Shown here: in pieces, positions 26,083 to 35,079 of the stretch | Position numbering within the stretch: the stretch's first letter is position 1 | How the letters are laid out: every line of letters starts with the position of its first letter | Assembly (NCBI RefSeq): GCF_018130955.1 | Contig: NZ_JAFCJM010000034.1 | Coordinates: forward strand, 1 to 64,000 | Length of the DNA: 64,000 nucleotides | Direction of reading: 5' to 3' | DNA from: Bradyrhizobium liaoningense | GTDB lineage: Bacteria > Pseudomonadota > Alphaproteobacteria > Rhizobiales > Xanthobacteraceae | Program-made: the position numbers and the translations under genes | Notes under the pieces: generated by a model | The model's input: only the letters and a program-made list of their open reading frames with translations | Told to the model about the DNA's origin: nothing | Databases searched by the model: none

Positions 26083-26538
26083 ATGACCGTTTTGAAACCG
26101 TCCTCCGCGTCCAAGGCAACCACCATCGAGTCCCGCTGTGCCGCGACCGGCATGCGCATGACCGAGCAACGCCGCGTCATCGCCCGCGTGCTCGCGGAGG
26201 CGGCAGACCATCCCGACGTCGAGGAACTGTACCGGCGTTGCGTCGCGGTCGATGACAAGATCTCGATCTCGACCGTCTATCGCACGGTCAAGCTGTTCGA
26301 GGACGCCGGCATCATCGAGCGTCACGATTTTCGCGAGGGCCGCGCGCGCTACGAGCAGATGCGCGACAGCCATCACGATCACCTGATCAATCTGCGCGAC
26401 GGCAAGGTGATCGAGTTCACCTCGGAAGAGATCGAGAAGCTGCAGGCCGAGATCGCCCGCAAGCTCGGCTACAAGTTGGTCGATCACCGCCTCGAGCTCT
26501 ATTGCGTCCCGCTCGACGACGACAAATCCACTTCTTGA
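26083..26538 (+). CDS. fur: Fur-family metal regulator (Fur/Mur)
   Basis: This 151-residue repressor has the Fur winged helix (MRMTEQRRVIARVLAEAADHPDVEELYRR, recognition helix STVYRTVKLFEDAGI) and the metal-binding SHHDHLIN motif. In Bradyrhizobium the Fur homologue acts mainly as a manganese-responsive regulator (Mur) and binds the irr promoter; a matching site is seen here at 59515-59532. It follows rimI by 39 bases, probably in one transcript. Its TGA stop is the first TGA of a palindromic repeat. An in-frame start at 26059 is less likely. Confidence 0.88.
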   Translation: MTVLKPSSASKATTIESRCAATGMRMTEQRRVIARVLAEAADHPDVEELYRRCVAVDDKISISTVYRTVKLFEDAGIIERHDFREGRARYEQMRDSHHDHLINLRDGKVIEFTSEEIEKLQAEIARKLGYKLVDHRLELYCVPLDDDKSTS

Positions 26539-26611
26539 GCATGATCTCCGCGCAAACGCGTTCCACGTTTGTCGCGCGGGAAAACCGCTGCGCACTTTTT
26601 CGGATCATGCG
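26536..26611. repeat. TGAGCATGATC palindromic repeat, copy 3
   Basis: Longer variant: TGAGCATGATC at the left, an inner CCGCGCAAACGCG / CGCGCGGG hairpin, then CGGATCATGCG at the right. The opening TGA is the stop codon of the Fur/Mur gene, and the GTG start of the next gene is four bases after its end. Confidence 0.75.
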
Positions 26612-26614
26612 TTA

Positions 26615-27295
26615 GTGGCAGTTGACCTCATCATCTTCGATTGCGACGGCGTGCTCGTCGACAGCGAGGTCATCTCCTGTCGCGCGCATGCCGACGTGCT
26701 CAGCCGGCACGGCTATCCGATCACGCCGGAGCAGGTGCTCGTCCGTTTCCTCGGCGTATCCGAGAAAGACGCGCGGCTGATGGTCGAGCAGGAAATCGGC
26801 CGCAACCTCCCGGACGATCTGGAACATCAGGTCAATGCGGCCACGCTGCAGTTCTATGCCAGCGACCTGCAGGCGATCACGCACGTGGCCGCAGCGATTC
26901 GCGCAATCGATTTGCCCAGATGCGTCGCATCGAGCGGCACGCCGGAGAAGATCCGTCACGGTCTGACATGCGCCGGGCTCTACAACCTGCTCGCGCCGCA
27001 CATCTTCTCCGCGAGCCAGGTGGCGCGCGGCAAGCCGGCACCCGACCTGTTCCTGTTCGCCGCGCAGCAAATGAAGACGGCGCCGGAAAGCTGCCTCGTC
27101 ATCGAGGACAGCGTCCCCGGTGTCACCGGTGCCCGGGCCGCCGGAATGGCGGTGCTGGGCTTTCACGGCGGCAGCCACTGCCCGCCCGGCCATGGCGAAA
27201 TCCTGCGCCGAGCCGGCGCCGGCCTGATCTTCGACGACATGCGGCAACTGCCGGACCTGGTCCGCCGGGTCGAAACGGACGCCGTTGCCGGCTGA
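26615..27295 (+). CDS. HAD-superfamily phosphatase/mutase
   Basis: This 226-residue HAD enzyme shows the nucleophile motif [10 protein letters not shown] (Asp10 and Asp12), motif II as ASSGTPEK, a Lys in GKPAPDLFL, and the acidic motif [12 protein letters not shown]. It resembles beta-phosphoglucomutase-like and sugar-phosphate phosphatases; the true substrate is unknown. The start is GTG at 26615, directly after the repeat, with no clear ribosome site. Cytosolic. It lies between the fur/mur gene and miaB in the same direction. Confidence 0.8.
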   Translation: MAVDLIIFDCDGVLVDSEVISCRAHADVLSRHGYPITPEQVLVRFLGVSEKDARLMVEQEIGRNLPDDLEHQVNAATLQFYASDLQAITHVAAAIRAIDLPRCVASSGTPEKIRHGLTCAGLYNLLAPHIFSASQVARGKPAPDLFLFAAQQMKTAPESCLVIEDSVPGVTGARAAGMAVLGFHGGSHCPPGHGEILRRAGAGLIFDDMRQLPDLVRRVETDAVAG

Positions 27296-27308
27296 TTCTG
27301 CCGAACAT

Positions 27309-27394
27309 CGTCATTCCGGGGCATCGCGGAGCGATGAACCCGGAATCTCGCCCTCCAGATTCCGGGTTCGCGCTATCGCGCGCCCCGGAATGAC
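27309..27394. repeat. GTCATTCCGGGG-type repeat, copy 4
   Basis: Begins CGTCATTCCGGGGCATCGCG and ends CGCGCGCCCCGGAATGAC, with the inner pair GAACCCGGAATC / GATTCCGGGTTC. It occupies the gap before miaB. Confidence 0.75.
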
Positions 27395-27473
27395 TGCGAC
27401 AGGCGCTGCAATCACTGGATTTTCGCCCCCTCAGCCTATATTTGAGGGCCGTTCCACCACAAATCCGGGTTCC

Positions 27474-28868
27474 ATGACGCCGCCGCGCAAGCTGCACATC
27501 AAATCATATGGCTGCCAGATGAACGTCTACGATGCCCAGCGCATGGTGGACACGCTGGCGCCCGAGGGATTCGTGGAGACAGCGAGCGCCGAGGACGCCG
27601 ACCTCGTCATCCTCAACACCTGCCACATCCGCGAAAAGGCCTCCGAGAAAGTCTATTCCGAGCTCGGCCGCCTGCGCACGGCCAAGGACGAGGCGGCGCG
27701 CGGCGGACGCACGATGCAGATCGCAGTCGCCGGCTGCGTGGCGCAAGCCGAGGGCGAGGAGATCGTGCGGCGCGCGCCTGTCGACGTCGTGGTCGGCCCG
27801 CAGAGCTACCACCATCTGCCCGAGCTTCTGAAGCGCGCGAGCCACGACGGCCGCGCCATCGAGACCGAATTTCCCGCCGCGGACAAATTTGGCTTCCTCG
27901 CGCAGCCAAAACCCGAGGCGATCCGCGCCCGCGGCATTTCGGCCTTCGTCACGGTGCAGGAAGGCTGCGACAAGTTTTGTACGTTCTGCGTCGTGCCGTA
28001 CACGCGTGGCGCCGAGGTGTCGCGGCCGGTGGCAAAAATCCTCGACGACGTGAAGCGGCTTGCCGACAATGGCGTGCGCGAGCTCACGTTGATCGGCCAG
28101 AACGTCAACGCCTATCACGGCGAAGGTCCGGACGGGCAAAGCTGGCCCCTCGGCAAACTGCTCGAGCACCTCTCACAGGTCCCCGGTATTGCGCGGCTGC
28201 GCTACTCGACCAGCCATCCCCGCGACGTCGATGACAGCCTGATCGCCGCCCATCGCGATCTCGATGCCCTGATGCCCTTCGTGCATCTGCCGGTACAATC
28301 GGGCTCGGACCGGATCCTTTCGGCCATGAATCGCAAGCATACCGCCGACGACTACCGCCGCGTCATCGATCGTTTCCGGGCGGCGCGCCAAGACATTGCT
28401 TTTTCATCGGATTTTATCGTGGGTTTCCCCGGCGAAACCGAGGAAGATTTTCGTGCCACCCTCGCGCTGGTCACACAAATCGGTTACGCTGCGGCTTACT
28501 CGTTCAAATATTCCGCCCGGCCGGGAACGCCGGCCGCGGATCTGCAGGAGACGGTGTCCTTAGCCGAGATGGACCAGCGATTGGAGCGGCTCCAGGGGTT
28601 GATCGACAGCCAGCAATCGGCCTTCAACAAGGCCGCGATTGGCACAACCGTCGACGTGCTGTTCGAGCGCGAGGCGCGCAAGGAAGGCCAGATCGTCGGC
28701 CGCACCGCCTATCTCCAGCCGGCGCATGTGATGGCCTCGCCGGACATCATCGGAAAAACCCTGCCGGTTCGCATCGACAGCCTCGAACGCTACAGCCTGC
28801 TCGGTGAGCTCGCGACGAAGCCGGTCGCGCGCGAAGCTGCCTTATCATCCATGGCTACTGGAGCCTGA
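27474..28868 (+). CDS. miaB: tRNA-2-methylthio-N6-dimethylallyladenosine synthase
   Basis: MiaB (464 residues) is a radical-SAM methylthiotransferase that adds the 2-methylthio group to i6A37 of tRNA. The UPF0004 domain carries three Cys (SYGCQMN, NTCHIRE, VAGCVAQ) for one 4Fe-4S cluster, and the radical-SAM triad is CDKFCTFC for the second. A TRAM RNA-binding domain closes the protein. The ATG at 27474 starts [15 protein letters not shown], which fits the family; the ORF from 27285 runs through repeat DNA. The phoH gene starts 4 bases after its stop. Confidence 0.95.
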   Translation: MTPPRKLHIKSYGCQMNVYDAQRMVDTLAPEGFVETASAEDADLVILNTCHIREKASEKVYSELGRLRTAKDEAARGGRTMQIAVAGCVAQAEGEEIVRRAPVDVVVGPQSYHHLPELLKRASHDGRAIETEFPAADKFGFLAQPKPEAIRARGISAFVTVQEGCDKFCTFCVVPYTRGAEVSRPVAKILDDVKRLADNGVRELTLIGQNVNAYHGEGPDGQSWPLGKLLEHLSQVPGIARLRYSTSHPRDVDDSLIAAHRDLDALMPFVHLPVQSGSDRILSAMNRKHTADDYRRVIDRFRAARQDIAFSSDFIVGFPGETEEDFRATLALVTQIGYAAAYSFKYSARPGTPAADLQETVSLAEMDQRLERLQGLIDSQQSAFNKAAIGTTVDVLFEREARKEGQIVGRTAYLQPAHVMASPDIIGKTLPVRIDSLERYSLLGELATKPVAREAALSSMATGA

Positions 28869-28872
28869 ACCC

Positions 28873-29928
28873 TTGCCCAAAAGCGCATCGGATTCGCCTT
28901 CACTCGCTCCCAGCCGCAAATTTGACCGCGACATGCAAGTTCCGCCCGAAACCCAGGTCGTCATCGACTTCGACGACAACCGCGCCGCTTCCGCGCTGGT
29001 CGGCCCTTATGGCCAGAACCTGGCGCAGATCGAGCGCCGGCTCGGCGTTATTGTCGATTCCAAGGGCAATCACATCACCATCGGCGGCACGCGCGACGGC
29101 TGCGACGCCGCGCGGCGCGTGCTGGAGGCGCTCTACGCCCAGGCGCTGAAGGGCCACGATCTGGACCAGGGCGAGGTCGAAGGCGCGATCCGCGCCGTGA
29201 TCGCCCAGGGCTCGCTGTTCGAGTTCGACGCCAAGTCGGCCAAGACGGCCTTCGACAGCATCAATCTGCGCAAGCGTCCGGTGCGCGCCCGCACCGCGGC
29301 ACAGGACTCCTATATCCGTGCGCTGAAGCGTCACGAGCTGGTGTTCGGCATCGGCCCCGCCGGCACCGGCAAGACCTGGCTCGCGGTGGCGCATGCCGCG
29401 CAATTGTTCGAGCGCAAGGAAGTCGACCGCATCATCCTGTCGCGTCCCGCCGTGGAAGCGGGCGAACGGCTCGGCTTCCTGCCCGGCGATCTCCGCGAAA
29501 AGGTCGATCCCTATCTGCGTCCGATCTACGACGCGCTCTACGATCTGATGGATGCGCGCATCGTCGAGCGCGCGCTGCAGAGCGGCGAGATCGAGATCGC
29601 GCCACTCGCCTTCATGCGCGGCCGCACGCTGACTAACGCCGTCATCATCCTGGACGAGGCGCAGAACACCACGTCGATGCAGATGAAGATGTTTTTGACG
29701 CGCCTCGGCGAGAACAGCCGCATGATCGTGACCGGCGACCCCTCGCAGATCGACCTGCCGAACGGCGCGACGTCGGGGCTTGCGGAGGCGACCCGCCTGC
29801 TCGGCGGCGTCGAAGGCATTGCGCAAGTTCATTTCACCGCCGAGGACGTGATCCGCCACGAGCTCGTGGCGCGCATCGTTGCCGCCTATGAGGGCTCGCC
29901 GCAGCGGCCGGCCGCCGGCAAGCCATAA
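28873..29928 (+). CDS. phoH: PhoH-family ATPase
   Basis: This 351-residue PhoH/YbeZ-type protein has an N-terminal KH-like domain (ALVGPYGQNLAQIERRLGV) and a P-loop ATPase domain with Walker A GPAGTGKTW and the Walker B-like VIILDEAQN. It is thought to act as an RNA-processing ATPase with YbeY, encoded next. The TTG at 28873, shortly after the miaB stop and behind GGAG, is my preferred start; a GTG at 28804 inside miaB would give 374 residues. Part of the conserved miaB-phoH-ybeY-corC-lnt order. Confidence 0.9.
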   Translation: MPKSASDSPSLAPSRKFDRDMQVPPETQVVIDFDDNRAASALVGPYGQNLAQIERRLGVIVDSKGNHITIGGTRDGCDAARRVLEALYAQALKGHDLDQGEVEGAIRAVIAQGSLFEFDAKSAKTAFDSINLRKRPVRARTAAQDSYIRALKRHELVFGIGPAGTGKTWLAVAHAAQLFERKEVDRIILSRPAVEAGERLGFLPGDLREKVDPYLRPIYDALYDLMDARIVERALQSGEIEIAPLAFMRGRTLTNAVIILDEAQNTTSMQMKMFLTRLGENSRMIVTGDPSQIDLPNGATSGLAEATRLLGGVEGIAQVHFTAEDVIRHELVARIVAAYEGSPQRPAAGKP

Positions 29929-29985
29929 CGGGAAAACAGCCGGACCACGGGCGCGAGACCAGCGCCTTCCGTTCCGAACAAAACC

Positions 29986-30495
29986 ATGTCGCATCCCAAC
30001 CTTCCCATGACCGAGGTCCTCGTCGTCGCCGATTGCTGGCAGAGCGAGCCCGATGCCGAGGCCGTGATCCAGCGCGCCATCGCGGCTGCCGCAGGCTCGG
30101 TCGAGGACGACGTCACCGATGCCGAAGTGGCCGTGATGCTGACCGATGACACGGGCATCCGCACCCTCAACAGCAATTGGCGCGGCATCGACAAGGCGAC
30201 CAACGTGCTGTCGTTTCCTGCGCTGCAGCCGGAAGGCGCGCGCAAGCCGGGCGATGCGCCGCGCATGCTCGGCGACATCGCGATCGCCTATGAGACCATG
30301 CGGCGCGAAGCGGACGAGGAGCAAAAGCCCTTCGACCATCACCTGAGCCATCTCGCCGTGCACGGCTTTCTGCATCTGATCGGCTACGATCACGAGAACG
30401 ACGCCGACGCGGAGGAAATGGAAGCGCTGGAACAGGAGATCCTGGCCGAGCTCGGCATTCCCGATCCCTATGCCGACCGGCCACGGATGGATTGA
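29986..30495 (+). CDS. ybeY: Endoribonuclease YbeY
   Basis: YbeY (169 residues) is a zinc-dependent endoribonuclease for 16S rRNA maturation and ribosome quality control. The metal site is H-G-F-L-H-L-x-G-Y-D-H near residues 125-135 (HGFLHLIGYDH), and the upstream block NVLSFPALQ is also conserved. The start may be ATG 29986 or 30007; the first is used. It ends one base before the corC start, so the two are translationally coupled. Confidence 0.92.
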   Translation: MSHPNLPMTEVLVVADCWQSEPDAEAVIQRAIAAAAGSVEDDVTDAEVAVMLTDDTGIRTLNSNWRGIDKATNVLSFPALQPEGARKPGDAPRMLGDIAIAYETMRREADEEQKPFDHHLSHLAVHGFLHLIGYDHENDADAEEMEALEQEILAELGIPDPYADRPRMD

Positions 30496-30496
30496 G

Positions 30497-31615
30497 ATGC
30501 CGGATTCCGAGCCGACCCACGACAATCCGCGCAACACGCCCAACCTGCCGGCGGTGGTGCAGCCGGGCGAAGTGTTGCGCCCGACGGCCGAGGGCTGGCT
30601 GCTGCGCGCCATCCGCACGCTGTTCGGCTGGAAGGCGGGCTCGGTCCGCGACGATCTCCAGGTCGTGCTCGACGCCACGACGCCTGATGATGCCGGCTTC
30701 TCCGCCGTCGAGCGCACCATGCTGCGCAACATCCTCAATCTGCACGAGCGCCGCATTGCCGACGTCATGGTGCATCGCGCCGACATCATCGCGGTGAAGC
30801 GCGACATTCCGCTCGGCGAATTGATGGACCGGTTCGAGAATGCCGGCCATTCGCGTTTCGTCGTCTACAACGAGACGCTCGACGATCCCGAAGGCATCGT
30901 GCACATCCGTGACCTCCTCACCTTCATGACGGCCAAGGCGCGGGTGTCGGAGACGGCAAAGGCCAAGCGCAAGAAGCCGCTGCCCGCGGGTCTCGATTTG
31001 CGCGCAGTCGATCTCTCGCTGCCGCTTTCCGAAGCCAATATCATCCGCAAGCTGCTCTACGTGCCGCCCTCGATGCGGGCGATCGACCTCCTGGCGCAGA
31101 TGCAGGCTTCGCGCATCCATCTCGCGCTCGTGGTCGACGAATATGGCGGCAGCGACGGCCTGGTCTCGCTCGAGGACATCGTCGAGCAGATCGTCGGCGA
31201 GATCGACGATGAGCACGACAGCGACGACGCGCCGTCGATCGTGCGCCTGCCCGACAACGCATTCATCGCCGACGCCCGCGCGAGCCTCGACGACGTCCGC
31301 ACCGTGATCGGCGAGGATTTCGTCACCGGCGAAGCCGGCGAGGAGGTCGAGACGCTCGGCGGCTATCTCGTCAGCTTCGTCGGCCGCCTGCCGGTGCGCG
31401 GCGAGGTGATCTCCGGTCCCGGCAATTACGAGGTCGAGGTGCTCGACGCCGACCCGCGCCGCGTCAAGCGCCTGCGGATCGCACCACGAAAGGAACGCCC
31501 CGTTCCGCGCACCCAGCGCGAGAGCCGCCGCCGCGAGGCGCCGCCCGACACCGGCCAGCCGCCCTCGGGCGACACGCCTGCTCCGCCGCCCGGCGACGGG
31601 GCCGGCCCGCAGTGA
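30497..31615 (+). CDS. CorC/TlyC-type CBS-domain protein
   Basis: This 372-residue protein has an N-terminal segment ending in the typical RTMLRNILNLHERRIADVMVHRADI (start of the CBS pair), two CBS domains, and a C-terminal CorC_HlyC transporter-associated domain (GGYLVSFVGRLPVRGEVI). There is no transmembrane block, so it is the soluble CorC type linked to Mg/Co efflux, here probably a companion of the phoH-ybeY-lnt cluster. The tail of about 45 residues is Pro/Arg-rich and disordered. The stop overlaps the GTG start of lnt. Confidence 0.88.
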   Translation: MPDSEPTHDNPRNTPNLPAVVQPGEVLRPTAEGWLLRAIRTLFGWKAGSVRDDLQVVLDATTPDDAGFSAVERTMLRNILNLHERRIADVMVHRADIIAVKRDIPLGELMDRFENAGHSRFVVYNETLDDPEGIVHIRDLLTFMTAKARVSETAKAKRKKPLPAGLDLRAVDLSLPLSEANIIRKLLYVPPSMRAIDLLAQMQASRIHLALVVDEYGGSDGLVSLEDIVEQIVGEIDDEHDSDDAPSIVRLPDNAFIADARASLDDVRTVIGEDFVTGEAGEEVETLGGYLVSFVGRLPVRGEVISGPGNYEVEVLDADPRRVKRLRIAPRKERPVPRTQRESRRREAPPDTGQPPSGDTPAPPPGDGAGPQ

Positions 31616-33225
31616 CGATTCCCGCCAAACTCCGCACCGTCGCGCTCGCCATCATCCTGACCTGGGGATGGAAGCGCGCGCTCGTCGCGATGGGAGCCGG
31701 CGCCCTGTCCGTGCTGGCGCTGGCGCCATTCAATGCCTGGCCGGTGCTGTTTTTGACCTTCCCGGTCCTGGTATGGCTGATCGACGGCGCCGGCGGCGGG
31801 AAGCTCGGCGGTATCCCGGCAGCGGCACTGACCGGTTACTGCTTCGGGCTCGGCTATTTCGTCCCCGGCCTCTACTGGATCGGTTACGCCTTCTTCGTCG
31901 ATGCCCAGACCTTTGCCTGGCTGACGCCCTTCGCCGTGCTCGGCCTGCCCGCCTATCTCGCGATATTCCCGGCGATGGGCTTTGCGCTGGCGCGGCTGCT
32001 CTGGACCAAGGACGCAACACGCATCCTGGCATTGGCGGCGAGCCTCACCATCAGCGAGTGGTTGCGCGGCCATGCGCTGACCGGCTTTCCGTGGAACGCC
32101 TACGGCTACGCGCTGTCTGAACCCTTGCCGCTCGCACAGGCGGCCTCGCTGATCGGGCTGTGGGGCATGACCTTCCTCACCGTTGCGATCTTCGCCAGCC
32201 CCGCGGTGCTGATCGATCGCACGTCGGATCGAAAGCTGCCGTGGCGCGTGCCGGCGGCAGCGGTCGCGCTGCTGGTCTTGATGGGAATTTTTGGCGCAAT
32301 CCGCCTGTCGCTGCATCCGACAGCGATGGTGGCGGGCACAAAACTGCGGCTGATGCAACCGAACCTGCAGCAGGACGCCAAGTTCAACTACTCTGCGAAA
32401 GCGGAGGTGATGAAGAAATATCTGGCGCTGTCCGATCGCGCCGCAGGGCCGCAATCGACCGGCGTCAGCGATGCCACCATCCTGATCTGGCCGGAATCCG
32501 CGTTTCCGTTCTTCCTGACCCGCGAAGCCGACGCGATGGCGCAAATTGCGGATTTGCTGCCCAAAGGAACGGTGCTGATCACGGGATCGGTGCGTGCGCC
32601 CGACCTGCCGCCGGGCAAGCCGATCACGCGCGCCTACAACTCGATCTATGTCATCGATCATGACGGTAGTGTGCTCGCGGTCTACGACAAGCTGCATTTG
32701 GTGCCGTTCGGGGAATTCCTGCCCTTCCAGGACCTGATGGAAAAGCTCGGCTTCGAGCAACTCACGCGCGTGCAGGGCGGATTTATTCCGGGAAGCGTGC
32801 GCCACGCACTGCCCGTGCCGCGTGCGCCGCGCGCACTCCCGCTGATCTGCTACGAGGCGATCTTTCCCGGCGACGTTGCCGGCCGCGACGAGCGCCCGGG
32901 CTGGATCGTCAATCTGACCAATGACGGCTGGTTCGGAATCTCCACCGGCCCCTACCAGCACATGGAGCAGGCGCGGATGCGCGCCATCGAGCTCGGCCTG
33001 CCGCTGGTCCGCTCTGCCAACACCGGCATCTCGGCGGTGATCGACCCCGTGGGCCGGACCGTTGCCAGCCTTGGGCTTGGTGTCGAAGGCATTCTGGATG
33101 CAAGCCTTCCGGCCGCCATTTCTCCGACCGTCTATGCGCGCGTCGGCGACATTCCGGCGGCCATCATCGTCGCGCTCGCCATCGTCTTCGCGGTGCGACG
33201 CCGCGCTGCCAAACGGAAGCCTTGA
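31612..33225 (+). CDS. lnt: Apolipoprotein N-acyltransferase
   Basis: Lnt (537 residues) acylates the N-terminal Cys of lipoproteins in the inner membrane. About six N-terminal membrane helices are followed by a nitrilase-fold domain with the catalytic Glu in WPESAFPFF, Lys in YDKLHLVPFGEFLP, and Cys in ICYEAIFPG; another marker is NLTNDGWFGISTGPYQH. The GTG at 31612 overlaps the corC stop. It completes the miaB-phoH-ybeY-corC-lnt run and is required for lipoprotein maturation. Confidence 0.93.
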   Translation: MTIPAKLRTVALAIILTWGWKRALVAMGAGALSVLALAPFNAWPVLFLTFPVLVWLIDGAGGGKLGGIPAAALTGYCFGLGYFVPGLYWIGYAFFVDAQTFAWLTPFAVLGLPAYLAIFPAMGFALARLLWTKDATRILALAASLTISEWLRGHALTGFPWNAYGYALSEPLPLAQAASLIGLWGMTFLTVAIFASPAVLIDRTSDRKLPWRVPAAAVALLVLMGIFGAIRLSLHPTAMVAGTKLRLMQPNLQQDAKFNYSAKAEVMKKYLALSDRAAGPQSTGVSDATILIWPESAFPFFLTREADAMAQIADLLPKGTVLITGSVRAPDLPPGKPITRAYNSIYVIDHDGSVLAVYDKLHLVPFGEFLPFQDLMEKLGFEQLTRVQGGFIPGSVRHALPVPRAPRALPLICYEAIFPGDVAGRDERPGWIVNLTNDGWFGISTGPYQHMEQARMRAIELGLPLVRSANTGISAVIDPVGRTVASLGLGVEGILDASLPAAISPTVYARVGDIPAAIIVALAIVFAVRRRAAKRKP

Positions 33226-33251
33226 TTGCCGATTTCCGGGACCGGAAGTCT

Positions 33252-33278
33252 TTGACAACCGTAATCCCACGGTTGACA
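33252..33278. promoter_or_regulatory. Possible promoter/operator before the HTH gene
   Basis: Two TTGACA hexamers 21 bases apart (33252 and 33273) enclose the inverted repeat CAACCG-N8-CGGTTG (33256-33275). The second TTGACA could be a -35 element, but no good TATAAT follows at 16-18 bases. Autoregulation by the HTH protein is one possible reading. Confidence 0.3.
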
Positions 33279-33443
33279 GAACGACGGCGCGCTCCACATT
33301 CTGAGCCCGGCTGCAAAAGATAACCGTGCATTGCTAAATTTCTCCGCAATGTTTGCCATAAATCGCAGATGAGGTTTGGACGTCGTGGTCGCCTTAGGCA
33401 TCCGCTCTGTTGCCCCTAAGGTGGTGTGAGGAGGGCTGAGGAG

Positions 33444-33857
33444 ATGTCGAAAGCGCCCAACCCTGTTGACAAATATGTCGGCAGCCGCGTGCGTATGCGC
33501 CGCATCATGTTGGGCATGAGCCAGGAGAAGCTCGGCGAAGCGCTTGGCCTGACCTTCCAGCAAATCCAGAAATACGAAAAGGGCACCAATCGCGTGGGCG
33601 CGAGTCGCATCCAGCAGATTGCCGAAATCTTGCAGGTGCCGGTGTCGTTCCTGTTCGAGGGCGGACCGAGCGGCACGCCGGGGCCGGATGGTTTTGCCGA
33701 AGGCGCCTCGCCCGCTTACGTCTCCGATTTCCTTGCGACCTCCGAAGGCCTCGCGCTGACCAGGGCGTTCACCCGAATCACCGACTCCAAATTGCGCCGC
33801 TCGATCGTCGATCTCGTCGAGCAGATCGCGGCCCGCGAAGGTCCCGACAAACGGTGA
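33444..33857 (+). CDS. XRE-family transcriptional regulator (PhrR-like)
   Basis: This 137-residue regulator has an N-terminal Cro/CI helix-turn-helix (GSRVRMRRIMLGMSQEKLGEALGLTFQQIQKYEKGTNRVGAS) and a short C-terminal helical region (SIVDLVEQIA). It matches the small regulator that lies between lnt and metK in many Rhizobiales, of which PhrR of Sinorhizobium medicae is one named relative. GAGGAGGG precedes the ATG at 33444 by eight bases. An inverted repeat with two TTGACA hexamers lies about 170-190 bases upstream. Confidence 0.88.
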   Translation: MSKAPNPVDKYVGSRVRMRRIMLGMSQEKLGEALGLTFQQIQKYEKGTNRVGASRIQQIAEILQVPVSFLFEGGPSGTPGPDGFAEGASPAYVSDFLATSEGLALTRAFTRITDSKLRRSIVDLVEQIAAREGPDKR

Positions 33858-33948
33858 TGTACCAAATCTGGCCTATGCCGACATCGCGAGCGCGCGTATA
33901 AGGCGCGCTTCCCGATGATCGACCTAACTTCCGAGGCGTAGGCGCCGC

Positions 33949-35079
33949 ATGCCGACCAACAAGAATCCGTTCGACACCGCGACCATGCTCGAAGGTATCC
34001 GCCGCTGGGTGGAGATCGAGACGCCGACCGACACACCGGACCAGGTCAACAAGCTGGCCTCGCTAGTTGCGAATCACTACCGCGACCTGCCGGTGACGCT
34101 CGAACGCGTCGCCGGCGTCAATGGCTGCGGCGATCATCTCGTGGCGCGCTCGGCTTGGGGCCAGGACAAGCCCGGCATCCTCGTGCTCAGCCATCTCGAC
34201 ACCGTGCATCCGATGGGCTTCATCGAGCGCCTGCCGTTCCGGATCGACGGGGACAGCGCGTTCGGTCCCGGCATCTACGACATGAAGGGCGGCGCCTACA
34301 TCGCCCATCACGCCTTCCGTCGTCTGTGCGAAACCGCCGAGCGCTCGCCGCTCGGCATCACCCATATGTTCACCTCCGACGAGGAGATCGGCAGCCCCAC
34401 CTCGCGCGAACTGATCGAGGCCGAGGGACGCAAAGCAAAGTATGTGCTGGTGACGGAGCCCGCGCGCGACGGCGGCAAGATCGTCACGGGCCGCAAGGGC
34501 GTCGGCCGCTTCGAAGTCTTCATCAAGGGCGTGCCCGCGCATGCCGGCACGCGGCCCGAGGATGGACGCAGCGCGATCCGCGAGCTTGCCAACGTCATCC
34601 ACGCGCTGGAGGCGATGAACGACCTGAAGCGCGGCGTCTCCGTCAATGTCGGCGTCGTGCGCGGCGGCACGCGGCCCAACGTCACGCCGGAAGAAGCCTA
34701 TGCCGAAGTCGATCTGCGCGTGCCGAGCATTGCCGATTCCGACGAGTTCGTCGCAAAGATTCTCGGACTGACGTCGAAGACCGAGGGCGTGACGGTCAAA
34801 GTCACCGGCGAGCTCAATCGTCCGCCCTACGAGAAGAGCAATTCCGGCGCCTCGCTCTATGAGCACGCAAAAGGCCTTGCGGCAGAGCTCGGCTTCGAGC
34901 TGATCGATACCCACACCGGCGGCGGCTCCGACGGCAATTTCACCGCCGCCCACACCGGCACGCTCGACGGCCTCGGCGTCGACGGCAAGGGCGCGCACAC
35001 CCACACCGAGCAGCTCTACATTTCCTCGCTGGAGCCGCGCGCGCGGCTGCTCTACCGGCTCTACCAGACGCTGCGATGA
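33949..35079 (+). CDS. M20-family metallopeptidase (glutamate carboxypeptidase-like)
   Basis: This 376-residue enzyme has the zinc-peptidase fold of the M20/ArgE/DapE group: SHLDTVHP (His metal ligand), YDMKGGAY (bridging Asp), SDEEIGS (catalytic Glu and ligand Glu), a dimerisation domain with HAGTRPEDGRSAI, and a late metal His in KGAHTHTE. It probably hydrolyses an amide such as an acyl-amino acid or dipeptide in the cytosol; no signal peptide is present. Its stop overlaps trmB. In related genomes this slot between the HTH gene and trmB holds metK, which is absent here. Confidence 0.88.
   Translation: MPTNKNPFDTATMLEGIRRWVEIETPTDTPDQVNKLASLVANHYRDLPVTLERVAGVNGCGDHLVARSAWGQDKPGILVLSHLDTVHPMGFIERLPFRIDGDSAFGPGIYDMKGGAYIAHHAFRRLCETAERSPLGITHMFTSDEEIGSPTSRELIEAEGRKAKYVLVTEPARDGGKIVTGRKGVGRFEVFIKGVPAHAGTRPEDGRSAIRELANVIHALEAMNDLKRGVSVNVGVVRGGTRPNVTPEEAYAEVDLRVPSIADSDEFVAKILGLTSKTEGVTVKVTGELNRPPYEKSNSGASLYEHAKGLAAELGFELIDTHTGGGSDGNFTAAHTGTLDGLGVDGKGAHTHTEQLYISSLEPRARLLYRLYQTLR

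Noticed and set aside
28900-30807. 635-codon minus-strand frame across phoH-ybeY-corC
   Set aside because: It crosses three confirmed genes and their boundaries and carries only a biased composition.
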